From an uncultured Christensenellaceae bacterium (GTDB taxonomy: Bacteria; Bacillota; Clostridia; Christensenellales; UBA3700), in NCBI GenBank assembly GCA_944383895.1, contig CALWRH010000002.1, positions 1-64,000 of the forward strand: a DNA stretch of 64,000 bases, written 5' to 3'. The notes below the pieces were generated by a model that did not search any database, was not told the origin of the DNA, and was given only the letters and a program-made list of their open reading frames with translations. Each line of letters opens with the position of its first letter. The first letter of the stretch is position 1. The position numbers and the translations under genes are program-made. Shown piece after piece: positions 1-7,602 of this stretch.

Positions 1-683
1 TTTGCATTTTTGTGGAGGGAATGCAAGAACTCAGTATCAAATCCTTGTTTCTCAACATATTCAAGTTTCTTATCTAACTTTCTATGGGTGTATGGCATTC
101 TGCCAAGTGTACCCAAGAAGAACATAGGGTCTTTTATATCCTTGAAAGACAAGGGATAGTAATACTCGTCACTCTCTGCCAAACTTCTGAAATCGTCCTG
201 ATTGCTGACAAGCTGATGGAGAACAGCACATATCCTATATCTGTTGTGTAATACTGTCTGTTTGTTGATACGGAGATTTTTGGCTATGGTACGGCAACTC
301 TCACCTTGTAAGGTCAACTTGATAAACTCAATCCATTTGCCAATAGACATTTTGGAGCGAAAGGCAACTGTGCCGTTGGTATCTCCAAATGTCTTTTGAC
401 AATCCTTGCAGAAATATCTCTGTCTGCCATTTCTTGTTCCGTTCTTGATAACCTTGACAGAACCACAAATAGGGCAGACAACAGTATCCAAGTCTTGGTT
501 TTGGGCATAACTTCTCCGTTCTCTGCAACATTGATAGAATACCTTTTCTTCCTTTGTCAGTTTGGATTTGGCACTCCGCTTTATTTGCAGAGCGGTGATT
601 AACTCTTGGATTTGCTCGTCTGTAAAATCAGCAATAGCAATTTGTTTATGAATATCTTTGTAATTGGAATGAAAATTAGACAT
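1..683 (-). CDS. IS1595-like transposase, N-terminal part (truncated by window edge)
   Basis: The minus-strand frame stays open from ATG 683 to the window edge, about 227 codons, with no stop. The protein starts MSNFHSNYKDIHKQIAI and has a zinc ribbon at about residues 60-85 (CPICG, then CKDC in an RNGRQRYFCKDCQKTF context). A helix-turn-helix-like stretch follows (SCRTIAKNLRINKQTV). The ribbon plus HTH is typical of IS1595-type transposases; the catalytic DDE domain would lie outside the window. The region is more AT-rich than the housekeeping genes, as expected for an insertion sequence. I could not define the terminal inverted repeat between 690 and 865. Family assignment rests on motif recognition only. 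Confidence 0.72.
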   Translation of the reverse strand, partial: MSNFHSNYKDIHKQIAIADFTDEQIQELITALQIKRSAKSKLTKEEKVFYQCCRERRSYAQNQDLDTVVCPICGSVKVIKNGTRNGRQRYFCKDCQKTFGDTNGTVAFRSKMSIGKWIEFIKLTLQGESCRTIAKNLRINKQTVLHNRYRICAVLHQLVSNQDDFRSLAESDEYYYPLSFKDIKDPMFFLGTLGRMPYTHRKLDKKLEYVEKQGFDTEFLHSLHKNA

Positions 684-865
684 AAAGTACCCCCACAAAA
701 TTGTTTTTGTAAGGGAATATAACTTTTTATGTCAGCTACAATTCTGTTTATGCATAATTTTCTGTGAAAATGTATATTTTTGCTCACCAATACTCATCTC
801 GGACAGAGACTATCGTTATTTCGGCGATCCGAATAGAGTATTTATCGGTTATTAGTTCAGACAGA

Positions 866-1522
866 TCAATGCCTGAAAAGCCTGGGTTTAGAGGTCAGGA
901 TCCTCGGTCTTCTCGTTTCGACGTCGTCGCAGAGAAGGCGGAAGTTTCCTTGCGCGCTTTCTCTTATCGCGCCGTCGGGAGTAAAAGCTGCGGATACGTC
1001 GTAAAAATTGGCAAAAACCGTCATGCCCGTACATACCGAAAAAGAGGAGAGCAGTTTTTCGTCAACGGGAGAGAGCTTGCGCTCGTCAAAAACGATACAG
1101 CGTCTGCAGTCAGATGAAATCAAGGGTTGCCACAGCTGAGGGTATTCGAAATCGCGTCCGATGAGAACTCCCGTTCTTCCGCAAGGAGAATCGTAACATC
1201 TCAGGTTGTTGCCCTCGCAAAAACCTGCCCGCGGAGATATGCGGTCGCTTATGCCGAGCAGTTTGCCGTTTTCAAACACTATCACGCTGTCGTAGCGGTC
1301 GTCGTCGATAACTGCGCGCACGGCGCAGAATACCGCCGAGCGGGTAATGGCAGACAGCCGCATAAGGGAGAGGACGGTTTTTTGTTCGCCGTCAAGTTCT
1401 TTTTTCATGTCAAGCCGTCCGATAACGGAGCGGTGCAGACATATCACGTCGCCGCGTTTTGCCCGAGCGAACGCCAGCCCGAGTGCGTCTTCGGGCGGCA
1501 GGCAGGAAATACATATAAGCAT
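866..1522 (-). CDS. Degenerate nitrilase-superfamily-like protein
   Basis: The protein is about 218 residues. It begins MLICISCLPPEDALGLAFARAKRGDVICL, which fits the first strand-helix-strand of the carbon-nitrogen hydrolase fold. The middle (CGRTGVLIGRDFEYPQLW) matches the nitrilase 'GRxGVxICxDxxFPE' region, but Gly stands where the catalytic Cys should be. The positions for the catalytic Glu and Lys also look replaced (LHRS; SDRI), so it is probably not a hydrolase. The frame is open up to an ATG at 1687, but that ATG lies inside a -10 box and a terminator hairpin lies between. I therefore chose ATG 1522, which has TATAAT 6 nt upstream and no ribosome site (likely leaderless). Function unknown. 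Confidence 0.55.
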   Translation of the reverse strand: MLICISCLPPEDALGLAFARAKRGDVICLHRSVIGRLDMKKELDGEQKTVLSLMRLSAITRSAVFCAVRAVIDDDRYDSVIVFENGKLLGISDRISPRAGFCEGNNLRCYDSPCGRTGVLIGRDFEYPQLWQPLISSDCRRCIVFDERKLSPVDEKLLSSFSVCTGMTVFANFYDVSAAFTPDGAIRESAQGNFRLLCDDVETRRPRILTSKPRLFRH

Positions 1523-1528
1523 GTTTTC

Positions 1529-1534
1529 ATTATA
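1529..1534 (-). promoter_or_regulatory. -10 box of the nitrilase-like gene (leaderless type)
   Basis: TATAAT on the minus strand ends 6 nt before ATG 1522, so transcription would start at or next to the start codon. No clear -35 is visible: the terminator stem of the upstream small RNA occupies that position. Confidence 0.4.
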
Positions 1535-1539
1535 TGCGG

Positions 1540-1572
1540 AAAAAACAAGTTCCGCCCCTTTCGGAGCGGAAC
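1540..1572 (-). terminator. Intrinsic terminator of small RNA 1
   Basis: On the minus strand a GTTCCGC-type stem with a GAAA tetraloop (stem-loop 1549-1572) is followed by TTGTTTTTT. It lies upstream of the nitrilase-like ATG, so it ends a separate short transcript. Confidence 0.75.
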
Positions 1573-1679
1573 GGTTTATTTTACGGAGTCCCGGAGGAGA
1601 GTTTATGATTTCAAACAAAGAAGAAGTGTGTTTTGCGTGAGAGAGAGACTCCGATGTGTGATATATGCTTTGTTTTTGT
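1540..1679 (-). ncRNA. Putative csRNA-like small RNA 1
   Basis: This is an inferred RNA of about 140 nt. It starts about 7 nt after the TATAAT at 1691-1686 and ends at the 1540-1572 terminator. Its 5' part contains CGGAGTC (minus strand, 1653-1647), which pairs perfectly with GACTCCG (1590-1584). The enclosed loop ends in TCTCCTCC (1600-1593), the complement of a GGAGGAGA Shine-Dalgarno sequence. This is the same plan as small RNA 2. Streptococcal csRNAs made under CiaR control likewise expose CUCC-type motifs and end in a terminator. Nothing shows expression; promoter, stem and terminator are read from sequence. Confidence 0.6.
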
Positions 1680-1685
1680 AAGTTC

Positions 1686-1718
1686 ATTATATAGGCGACT
1701 TATTAAAGGAACGTGAAA
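1686..1718 (-). promoter_or_regulatory. CiaR-like box and -10 for small RNA 1
   Basis: On the minus strand TTTCAC-N5-TTTAAT (1718-1702) is followed, after exactly 10 bp, by TATAAT (1691-1686). The first half-site is weaker than in the other two copies. The direct-repeat hexamer spacing fits an OmpR/PhoB-type dimer bound at the -35 position. Confidence 0.6.
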
Positions 1719-1762
1719 GAATTTGAAAAAAATCAGCGTCCTGAGTAATGTTTGTGTAAAGA

Positions 1763-1793
1763 ATAAAAAAGCCGCCCCTTTTACGGGACGGCT
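1763..1793 (-). terminator. Terminator after the acidic membrane protein gene
   Basis: On the minus strand AGCCGTCCC / GGGGCGGCT form a stem (1770-1793) followed by a T-rich tail, 18 bp after the stop codon at 1811. Confidence 0.8.
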
Positions 1794-1810
1794 GACTGAC
1801 ATATTGTTTC

Positions 1811-2968
1811 TCAATATATTCTGACTGTCACTTTGCCTGAATCGCTTATGAAGCTGCAGGTGATTTTTATATAATATGTAGTGCCGTAATCGTAATATGT
1901 CGAAGGCAACGAGATTGCAGCAGAGGAAGAACCGCTCGTATAATTGCTGTAAGAGCTGCTGTTTTCTTCGTACAGATAAAGTCTGATGGTGTTGGTGTTT
2001 TCGCTGTATACGTTTACGCTTGCACTCTCGTAAGAGTTTACGTACACCCTTATCCAAATAGAATCTCCGTCTCTGACGAGGAAGGTATCTCTGTCTGAAG
2101 GACTCATGGACTGAGCGTCGCTTCTCGACGTGTTAGAGGCATAGTCATCATAGTTAGAATAATCATACGAAGAGCCCGATCCTACCGCAGAAACGATAAT
2201 GCCTGTCATATAGCCGACAAGTATGACTATCGCGCATACGAGAGCGACGATATTTTCAGCCATGGTGTAAGGGGTTTTCTTGAATCCTTTATGCTGAGAA
2301 GGGGTGTCGTACAGGAACGCGTGGAAGTGAATACCGCCGAGGCTGTATACATATCCGAAACAGTTGATAAGGAAATTGATAAAGAAAAATCCTATGCCTA
2401 TCAACGCGCCCGCTATTCTGAAAAAAAGAACGACGGGATAACCCATAAGATAAATGATGAGCTGTACCCATATGCTGTCGTGATCGCTCTTCATCGAAGT
2501 TATCATATAATCTGCAGGCGCGATCAGCATTTTGTACGCAAAGAGCAGTACATAGAAAGACGCGGCAAGCATTATGAAAGATATAAGGAACGGGGACAGA
2601 GCTATTCCGAGCAGTATCGCGGGGGCAAGCTTAAGTCTTTTGTAGTGGTGGAAACTGAGCACGTCGGAAATGGTTTCCGCTGTCGTTTCGTAAAACGGGG
2701 TATTGCCGAAAGTCGTGGCAAAAACCGATTTTTTAGCTTTTTTGTCCTCTTTGGACGATTGTTCGTCGCCCGTCTGACTTTCTTCGGGCTGTTCTTCTTC
2801 GTATTCGTAATAAGTATCGTCCGGTTGTCCTTCGTAGAACTCTTCGGGCTGATCGGGATCCGCGGTTTCTTCGTACTCGACGTATTCTTCGTCTGCGTCC
2901 GGAGTAGTTTCGGGATCGGTTTCGTAGACATATTCTTCGTCTACGGTTTCGTCGTGCTTCTTCTTCAT
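1811..2968 (-). CDS. Acidic, multi-pass membrane protein with extracytoplasmic beta-rich tail
   Basis: The protein is 385 residues and I do not recognise a family. Residues 1-75 are extremely Glu/Asp/Tyr-rich (repeats such as EEYVEYEE, YYEYEEEQPEE) and end in a basic patch. Several hydrophobic segments follow between about 115 and 275 (PAILLGIALSPFLISFIML, LIIYLMGYPVVLFFRIAGAL, NIVALVCAIVILVGYMTGIIV). The last 110 residues are Ser/Tyr-rich and alternate polar and beta-branched residues, like a small beta-sandwich (DSIWIRVYVNS; TIRLYLYEE). ATG 2968 has AAGGAG 9 nt upstream; the ATG at 2974 would sit only 3 nt from it. It has its own sigma-A promoter and lies beside the two-component locus. Confidence 0.8.
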   Translation of the reverse strand: MKKKHDETVDEEYVYETDPETTPDADEEYVEYEETADPDQPEEFYEGQPDDTYYEYEEEQPEESQTGDEQSSKEDKKAKKSVFATTFGNTPFYETTAETISDVLSFHHYKRLKLAPAILLGIALSPFLISFIMLAASFYVLLFAYKMLIAPADYMITSMKSDHDSIWVQLIIYLMGYPVVLFFRIAGALIGIGFFFINFLINCFGYVYSLGGIHFHAFLYDTPSQHKGFKKTPYTMAENIVALVCAIVILVGYMTGIIVSAVGSGSSYDYSNYDDYASNTSRSDAQSMSPSDRDTFLVRDGDSIWIRVYVNSYESASVNVYSENTNTIRLYLYEENSSSYSNYTSGSSSAAISLPSTYYDYGTTYYIKITCSFISDSGKVTVRIY

Positions 2969-2997
2969 AAACATCCTCTCCTTGATTTGTTAAGGAA

Positions 2998-3026
2998 ATT
3001 ATAAGCTTTTGCTGTAAAATTGTCAA
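2998..3026 (-). promoter_or_regulatory. Sigma-A promoter of the acidic membrane protein gene
   Basis: On the minus strand TTGACA (3026-3021), a 17-bp spacer and TATAAT (3003-2998). It lies downstream of the small RNA 2 terminator, so the two transcripts are separate. Confidence 0.85.
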
Positions 3027-3035
3027 TTATTAAAA

Positions 3036-3065
3036 TATAAAAAACCCGCCGTTTTCACGGCGGGT
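3036..3065 (-). terminator. Intrinsic terminator of small RNA 2
   Basis: On the minus strand ACCCGCCG-TGAAAA-CGGCGGGT is followed by TTTTTTATATTTT. The strong stem and T-tail face only the minus strand. Confidence 0.85.
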
Positions 3066-3173
3066 GGTAAGTTTACTAGAGGGAGATAAGAGGAGTGTTT
3101 TTTAATAGGTGTTTGGAAGAAGTCTTTTATGTTTTGTGCTCCGGCTCTAGTATGGGGGGGTTAGCTCTTTTGT
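3036..3173 (-). ncRNA. Putative csRNA-like small RNA 2
   Basis: This is an inferred RNA of about 138 nt between a -10 box (3185-3180) and the terminator at 3036-3065. ACTAGAG (3151-3145) pairs perfectly with CTCTAGT (3081-3075). The loop ends in the CU-rich stretch CTCCTCTTATCTCCCTC, which could pair with ribosome-binding sites. A run of seven C's lies near the 5' end. No credible reading frame with a ribosome site occupies the stretch, and the neighbouring membrane-protein gene has its own promoter downstream. The layout matches small RNA 1 and resembles CiaR-dependent csRNAs. Confidence 0.65.
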
Positions 3174-3179
3174 GACTTC

Positions 3180-3212
3180 ATTATATGGCTGCTTGATTAA
3201 AGGAGCATTAAA
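3180..3212 (-). promoter_or_regulatory. CiaR-like box and -10 for small RNA 2
   Basis: On the minus strand TTTAAT-N5-TTTAAT (3212-3196), then exactly 10 bp, then TATAAT (3185-3180). It differs from the box upstream of the regulator gene mainly in the 5-bp spacer. Confidence 0.7.
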
Positions 3213-3311
3213 AACAAAAAAAATTCAGATATTTCTCAAAAATATCGAAAATGAGTATTTGGAAAAGGTAAAATTCAAAAATAAACAAGCATAAGCATCA
3301 AAAAAATATGT

Positions 3312-3344
3312 TTTAATCGTCCTTTAATATAAAAGAAATATATT
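3312..3344 (+). promoter_or_regulatory. CiaR-like box and -10 for the two-component operon
   Basis: TTTAAT-N5-TTTAAT (3312-3328), 10 bp, then TATATT (3339-3344). It lies about 80 bp before the response-regulator gene, suggesting autoregulation. Confidence 0.7.
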
Positions 3345-3423
3345 TTTGTATAGAAAACGTAAAAAAATCCGCTTTTCTATTTCAAAAACGTCGGGTTGTG
3401 ATATAATCGACAGTGAGGTGCTT

Positions 3424-4110
3424 ATGAAAATATTGCTCGTAGAAGACGAAGTTCAGATGTCCGAGGCAATAGCCGGACTTTTGCGAAAAAACAAATATCT
3501 CGTCGAGTGCGCTTTTGACGGAGAAGAAGGCTTGCAGATGGGTATGGTAGGCGACTATGACGTAATAATCATGGATATCATGATGCCCGTTATAGACGGA
3601 TATGAGGTCGTCCGCCTGCTGCGCAAGAGAGGTATCACGACTCCTATCATAATGCTGACGGCATTGTCTTCTGTCGAAGACAAAGTAAAAGGTCTTGACA
3701 TAGGAGCAGACGATTATATGACCAAACCTTTTTCCGTCGACGAGCTGGAGGCACGTCTGCGCGCGATATCGAGAAGAAGAGGACAGGCGGTCGCCGACAA
3801 TAATATAAAGGTTGGCAACGTTACGCTCAATATAAAAGAATTCACGCTTTCCGCAGGCGGAAGGAGCATAGCTCTTTCAGGCAAGGAATACGAGCTTGCT
3901 TTCTGCTTTTTCTCCAATCCGAGCGCGGTCTTCACAAAAGACGAACTTATAAATAAGGTATGGGGTTTCGATTGCGATTTCGAGTCCAACAACCTTGAAG
4001 TCTACATTTCGTTTCTGCGCAAGAAACTCAATTATCTCGATCCCGAAGTCACAATATCGTCTGTCAGAGGCGTAGGATACAAACTCGTTACAAAGGGCAT
4101 CAATGGATAA
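3424..4110 (+). CDS. OmpR/PhoB-family response regulator
   Basis: The protein has 228 residues. Residues 1-115 are a receiver domain: acidic pocket in LLVEDE, phospho-acceptor Asp51 in VIIMDIMMP, and the conserved Lys in MTKPF. Residues 130-225 are a winged-helix DNA-binding domain (SGKEYELAFCFFSNP, LINKVWG, SFLRKKL, SVRGVGYKL). I chose ATG 3424 because the receiver domain begins there and GAGGTG precedes it; an upstream in-frame extension carries no conserved sequence. The kinase gene overlaps the 3' end by 8 bp. The box at 3312 and the two boxes before small RNAs suggest this protein controls itself and both RNAs, as CiaR does; that link is inference. Confidence 0.95.
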   Translation: MKILLVEDEVQMSEAIAGLLRKNKYLVECAFDGEEGLQMGMVGDYDVIIMDIMMPVIDGYEVVRLLRKRGITTPIIMLTALSSVEDKVKGLDIGADDYMTKPFSVDELEARLRAISRRRGQAVADNNIKVGNVTLNIKEFTLSAGGRSIALSGKEYELAFCFFSNPSAVFTKDELINKVWGFDCDFESNNLEVYISFLRKKLNYLDPEVTISSVRGVGYKLVTKGING

Positions 4111-5362
4111 GGTTCTAAATCAGTTAAGACGCAGGTTTATAATAGTCTTCATGATCGTAGGCGGGGCGTTTCTTCTCCTCGCGTACGGCTCCATTTTCGT
4201 GGTCAACGTCACGCAGACGATAGGAGCTATAGACAAGGATCTCAACGACGTGCTGGACAAGACGCCGTCGCCGGTTTTCGACGATAAAGAAGAGTGGCTG
4301 CAGCGATCGAATTGCATTATAATCGTGCGCCAGGGCACAGACGTTTCCGTTTACAATTCGGACAGCGTAGAAAATGACGATATCCCGGGCATAGTAGATA
4401 TGGCCGTTGTGAACGGCGAGGACAATTTTGCGATCCAGGGCAAATATTACAAAGCCACTCAACGCAATATCATAGGCAACGATGTATCCGTTTACGCCGT
4501 ATACGACTGGACGAGCGACAGGGCGGATCTCGTTGAGGCAGGTGTGGTCACGGGGCTTGTCTATTTCTTCTGTCTCGTACTTCTTTTCATTTTCGGCAAT
4601 ATGGTCGCAAAACAGGTAGTCGAACCTGTCAAACGTTCTTACGAACAGCAGAAAAAGCTGGTCGCAGACGCGTCGCACGAACTCAAGACTCCTATAGCGA
4701 TAGTCGGGGCAAATCTTTCGCTTATAGCGAGCGATCCCGATTCTACCGTAGCTCAGAACGAGCATTGGTTCAAAAACATTGAGTCGCAGCTGGGCAGGAT
4801 GAGCGCACTCATTACTGATATGCTCGAGCTGCACCGTGCCGACGACGCGAAAAACAAGCCCGAAACTTATGAAGACATATCCGCTCTTCTTGACGGAGTA
4901 CTGCTGTCTTTCGAGGCGCGTTGTTTCGAAAAGAACGTAAAACTGACAGAAACTCTGCAATCCGACGTTAAAACGCTCTGCATAAAGCAGAACATAGAAA
5001 GACTTTATGCGATAATGATGGACAATGCGTTGAAATACACTCCTCAGGGAGGAAGTATAGACGTCACTCTGAAATGCGATAAAAAGAACGCGGTCATTGA
5101 CTTTACCAATTACGGCGTAGGCATAGCAAAAGAGCATTTGCCTAAATTGTTCGACCGTTTTTACCGCGTTGACAACGCTCGCACGCAGAACAATCAGCAG
5201 GGTAACAGTTTCGGACTCGGACTCAGTCTTGCAAAATCCATAGTGCTCGATCACGACGGTACGATAACGTGCGACAGCGACGGTTCGACTTACGTCGATT
5301 TCAGAATAGAGCTGCCGCTCAAACAGGAAAGAAGAAAACGCACTGAAAAGGCGAAGATTTGA
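4103..5362 (+). CDS. Membrane sensor histidine kinase
   Basis: The protein has 419 residues. A first membrane segment lies near residues 13-38 (IVFMIVGGAFLLLAYGSIFVV) and a second near 150-172 (VVTGLVYFFCLVLLFIFGNMV). They enclose an extracytoplasmic sensor region of about 110 residues with no recognised fold. His192 in DASHELKTPIA is the phosphorylation site. The ATPase domain follows, with N box NALKYTP, G1 box GVGIAKEHLPKLFDRFYR and G2 box FGLGLSLA. It is translationally coupled to the response regulator by an 8-bp overlap. The architecture is like CiaH/PhoR-type kinases. The signal sensed is unknown. Confidence 0.95.
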   Translation: MDKVLNQLRRRFIIVFMIVGGAFLLLAYGSIFVVNVTQTIGAIDKDLNDVLDKTPSPVFDDKEEWLQRSNCIIIVRQGTDVSVYNSDSVENDDIPGIVDMAVVNGEDNFAIQGKYYKATQRNIIGNDVSVYAVYDWTSDRADLVEAGVVTGLVYFFCLVLLFIFGNMVAKQVVEPVKRSYEQQKKLVADASHELKTPIAIVGANLSLIASDPDSTVAQNEHWFKNIESQLGRMSALITDMLELHRADDAKNKPETYEDISALLDGVLLSFEARCFEKNVKLTETLQSDVKTLCIKQNIERLYAIMMDNALKYTPQGGSIDVTLKCDKKNAVIDFTNYGVGIAKEHLPKLFDRFYRVDNARTQNNQQGNSFGLGLSLAKSIVLDHDGTITCDSDGSTYVDFRIELPLKQERRKRTEKAKI

Positions 5363-5392
5363 GAATTTTCAAAGCGTAAAATGGAGGAGAAT

Positions 5393-6562
5393 ATGTTCAA
5401 TTTCAAAATGCCTACGAGATTGATCTTCGGTGCGGGTACGCTCGGAGAACTCAATAAGTGGGTAAACTCAGGCAAAAAAGCTTTGGTCGTAGTAAGCAAC
5501 GGCAAGTCTACAAAAGTAAACGGATATCTCGACAGAACTACCGCTCAGCTTGAAAAAGCAGGCGCGGAGTGGGTGCTTTTTGACGAAATAGAGCCCAATC
5601 CGCTCAAAGCTACCGTAGAGCGCGGCGCGGCTTGCGCGAGAAAGAACGGTTGCGATTTTATCGTAGCTCTCGGCGGTGGCAGCGTTATGGATGCAAGCAA
5701 GGCGATAGCGTCCATGGCAACCAACGACGGAGATCTGTGGGATTACGTCTGCGGAGGAACGGGCAAGGGTAAACCGCTTGCGAAAGCTCCGCTCCCGATA
5801 ATAGCCATAACGACTACCGCGGGCACGGGCTCCGAAGTGGACGAATACGGAGTAATCACCAATCCCGAAACGCACGAGAAGATAGGTTTTGGCGGCGATG
5901 TCAGACTTTTCCCCGTCGTGGCGATCGTCGATCCCGAGCTTATGACGAGCGTACCGCCGAAATATACGGCATATCAGGGATTCGATGCGCTCTTCCACAG
6001 TACGGAAACGTACATCAACAAGATTGCCAACGAGATGAGCGACATGGTGTCTTCTACCGCGATAAAGAACATCGGCACGTATCTCGCGAAGGCGGTGGAA
6101 AACGGCAAAGACATCGAGGCGCGCACCGCTGTCGCGTGGGCAAACACGATGAGCGGTTACGCAATGGTGATAGGCGGCTGCACGAGCGAACACTCTCTCG
6201 AACATGCAATGAGCGCATATCATCAGCAGCTTCCGCACGGCGCTGGTCTTATCATGATAAGCCTTGCGTATTACAAGCACTTTATCGACGCACACGTCTG
6301 CGACGAGCGTTTTGTGGATATGGCTAAATGGCTGGGCAAAGCCGATGCGGAAAAACCCGAGGACTTCCTCACAGCGCTTGCTGACCTGCAAAAGGCGTGC
6401 GGAGTGTACGGACTCAAGATGTCGGATTACGGCGTGACCCCCGACGAATTCCCCGTATGGGCAGACAACGCGCGCTCTGCGATGGGAGGCTTGTTCACGC
6501 GCGACAGAGTGGATCTCAGCAAGGAAGACTGCATAAGGATATACGAAAGGTCTTTTGCCTGA
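5393..6562 (+). CDS. Iron-containing alcohol dehydrogenase (butanol dehydrogenase-like)
   Basis: The protein has 389 residues, normal for group III Fe-ADHs, which reduce aldehydes with NAD(P)H in the cytoplasm. The nucleotide-binding motif is IVALGGGSVMDASKA. Metal ligands are visible in GFDALFHSTE (Asp, His) and in EHAMSAYHQQLPHGAG (two His). ATG 5393 was chosen because GGAGGAG lies 3-9 nt before it; the ATG at 5381 overlaps that ribosome site. It begins 30 bp after the kinase gene with no terminator between, so it may be cotranscribed with the two-component genes. The substrate cannot be told from sequence. Confidence 0.92.
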   Translation: MFNFKMPTRLIFGAGTLGELNKWVNSGKKALVVVSNGKSTKVNGYLDRTTAQLEKAGAEWVLFDEIEPNPLKATVERGAACARKNGCDFIVALGGGSVMDASKAIASMATNDGDLWDYVCGGTGKGKPLAKAPLPIIAITTTAGTGSEVDEYGVITNPETHEKIGFGGDVRLFPVVAIVDPELMTSVPPKYTAYQGFDALFHSTETYINKIANEMSDMVSSTAIKNIGTYLAKAVENGKDIEARTAVAWANTMSGYAMVIGGCTSEHSLEHAMSAYHQQLPHGAGLIMISLAYYKHFIDAHVCDERFVDMAKWLGKADAEKPEDFLTALADLQKACGVYGLKMSDYGVTPDEFPVWADNARSAMGGLFTRDRVDLSKEDCIRIYERSFA

Positions 6563-6602
6563 AAGTTACCAGACGATATAATTACACATCATATTAATGA
6601 TA

Positions 6603-6632
6603 AAAAACGGAAGACGCGTCTTCCGTTTTTTT
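6603..6632. terminator. Bidirectional terminator
   Basis: AAACGGAAGAC and its complement form a perfect stem, with A's on one side and eight T's on the other. It can serve the Fe-ADH gene and the convergent phospholipase-like gene. Confidence 0.85.
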
Positions 6633-6685
6633 TGTACCTGTGTTTATTAGAACGTTTTGTTTACGGTTTTTTACGCAGAAAAATT

Positions 6686-7582
6686 TCAGTCCGCTCTGCC
6701 GCCCGAAAAGTTTATCGTAAAATCGTTTTTGTCGAGAGTGCCGCCGTTCTTGACGTAGAGAAGAAACGTGTCGATAAGTCTTAAAGAAGAGCTTATCGCG
6801 TTGTCTACGATCTGAAAATAATCGCAATTCAGATATTCTTCAGAGCCCGTATAAACGGGATAGGAGCGGTGTGCAAAATTTACGAAATCGTAATCCGGAT
6901 CGTGTTTGTCGGGAGCAAAGAATCCTACGATATACGCGGGATAGTGCAGTTTCTTCGCCGCGAATTTCAGTACTGCGCACGAAACCGAGCGCGGCTTGAG
7001 AAATACGCTTTGATAGCGGTACATACGGGACGGCAGTTTTTTGAGCAGTTTGAAAGGCACTTCGACGCCGAAAACTTTATTGACCGCGTTGCTCCATACG
7101 TCTGCAAGGCTTAACGCGGCGCGCTTTGTAGAGGGTATGACCTCTTTGAGGTTGAGAGTTGTGCCGCGACTTTCCGCACGCTCGCGCATCATAACGTCGA
7201 TGCGTGTTTCGAGCATCATATGCAGACAGCTTTTCAGGTGTTCGGGGTATAATTTCGTCAGCCTTTCCGCCGCCTCGTAAACGACGTAAGGATGTGCCGC
7301 GCTGTCGAGCGCGTAATGACACAGAAGACCGAGAGCATAGGCGACAGAGCTTTCTTTATCCGTCTTGCGGCAATAATCGAGAAGAGAGAGAAAAAGCCCG
7401 TAGGTTTTTTCTTTGTGCGTTCTCGCGCCGTAACCTTTGAATTCTCCGAAAGCGTAAAAGAGCAGATCTCCGCCCTGTGCGCCGAGTATAAAACAATCGG
7501 GGCACTTCTTGATCACCGAGTTTTCGGGACTTTTTTCGATTACCGCCTTTGCGGTGAGATAATGCGATATATAAGATGCCAT
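6686..7582 (-). CDS. Zinc-dependent phospholipase C-like protein
   Basis: The protein has 298 residues. It starts MASYISHYLTAKAV and contains GAQGGDLLFY (residues 34-43) and LLCHYALDSAAHPYVVYE (about 107-124). These His/Asp positions match the zinc-dependent phospholipase C / S1-P1 type fold (PF00882-like). There is no signal peptide, so a cytoplasmic role is likely and the substrate is unknown. Similar proteins are common in Firmicutes without assigned function. The start has no ribosome site; the leader from the TATAAT at 7608-7603 would be about 14 nt. A palindrome fills the space between -10 and start. Confidence 0.78.
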   Translation of the reverse strand: MASYISHYLTAKAVIEKSPENSVIKKCPDCFILGAQGGDLLFYAFGEFKGYGARTHKEKTYGLFLSLLDYCRKTDKESSVAYALGLLCHYALDSAAHPYVVYEAAERLTKLYPEHLKSCLHMMLETRIDVMMRERAESRGTTLNLKEVIPSTKRAALSLADVWSNAVNKVFGVEVPFKLLKKLPSRMYRYQSVFLKPRSVSCAVLKFAAKKLHYPAYIVGFFAPDKHDPDYDFVNFAHRSYPVYTGSEEYLNCDYFQIVDNAISSSLRLIDTFLLYVKNGGTLDKNDFTINFSGGRAD

Positions 7583-7583
7583 A

Positions 7584-7602
7584 GTTTTTATCCGATAAAA
7601 AC
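7584..7602. promoter_or_regulatory. Palindrome between -10 and start codon
   Basis: GTTTTTAT-CCG-ATAAAAAC is an 8-bp inverted repeat directly between the -10 box and ATG of the phospholipase-like gene. It could be an operator or a small leader hairpin. Confidence 0.4.

Noticed and set aside
764-1681. Plus-strand reading frames opposite the nitrilase-like gene
   Set aside because: No ribosome sites and no recognisable motifs; they mirror the minus-strand coding frame.
1523-1687. N-terminal extension of the nitrilase-like frame to ATG 1687
   Set aside because: The ATG overlaps the -10 box, and a strong terminator hairpin with T tail (1540-1572) lies between it and the conserved region.
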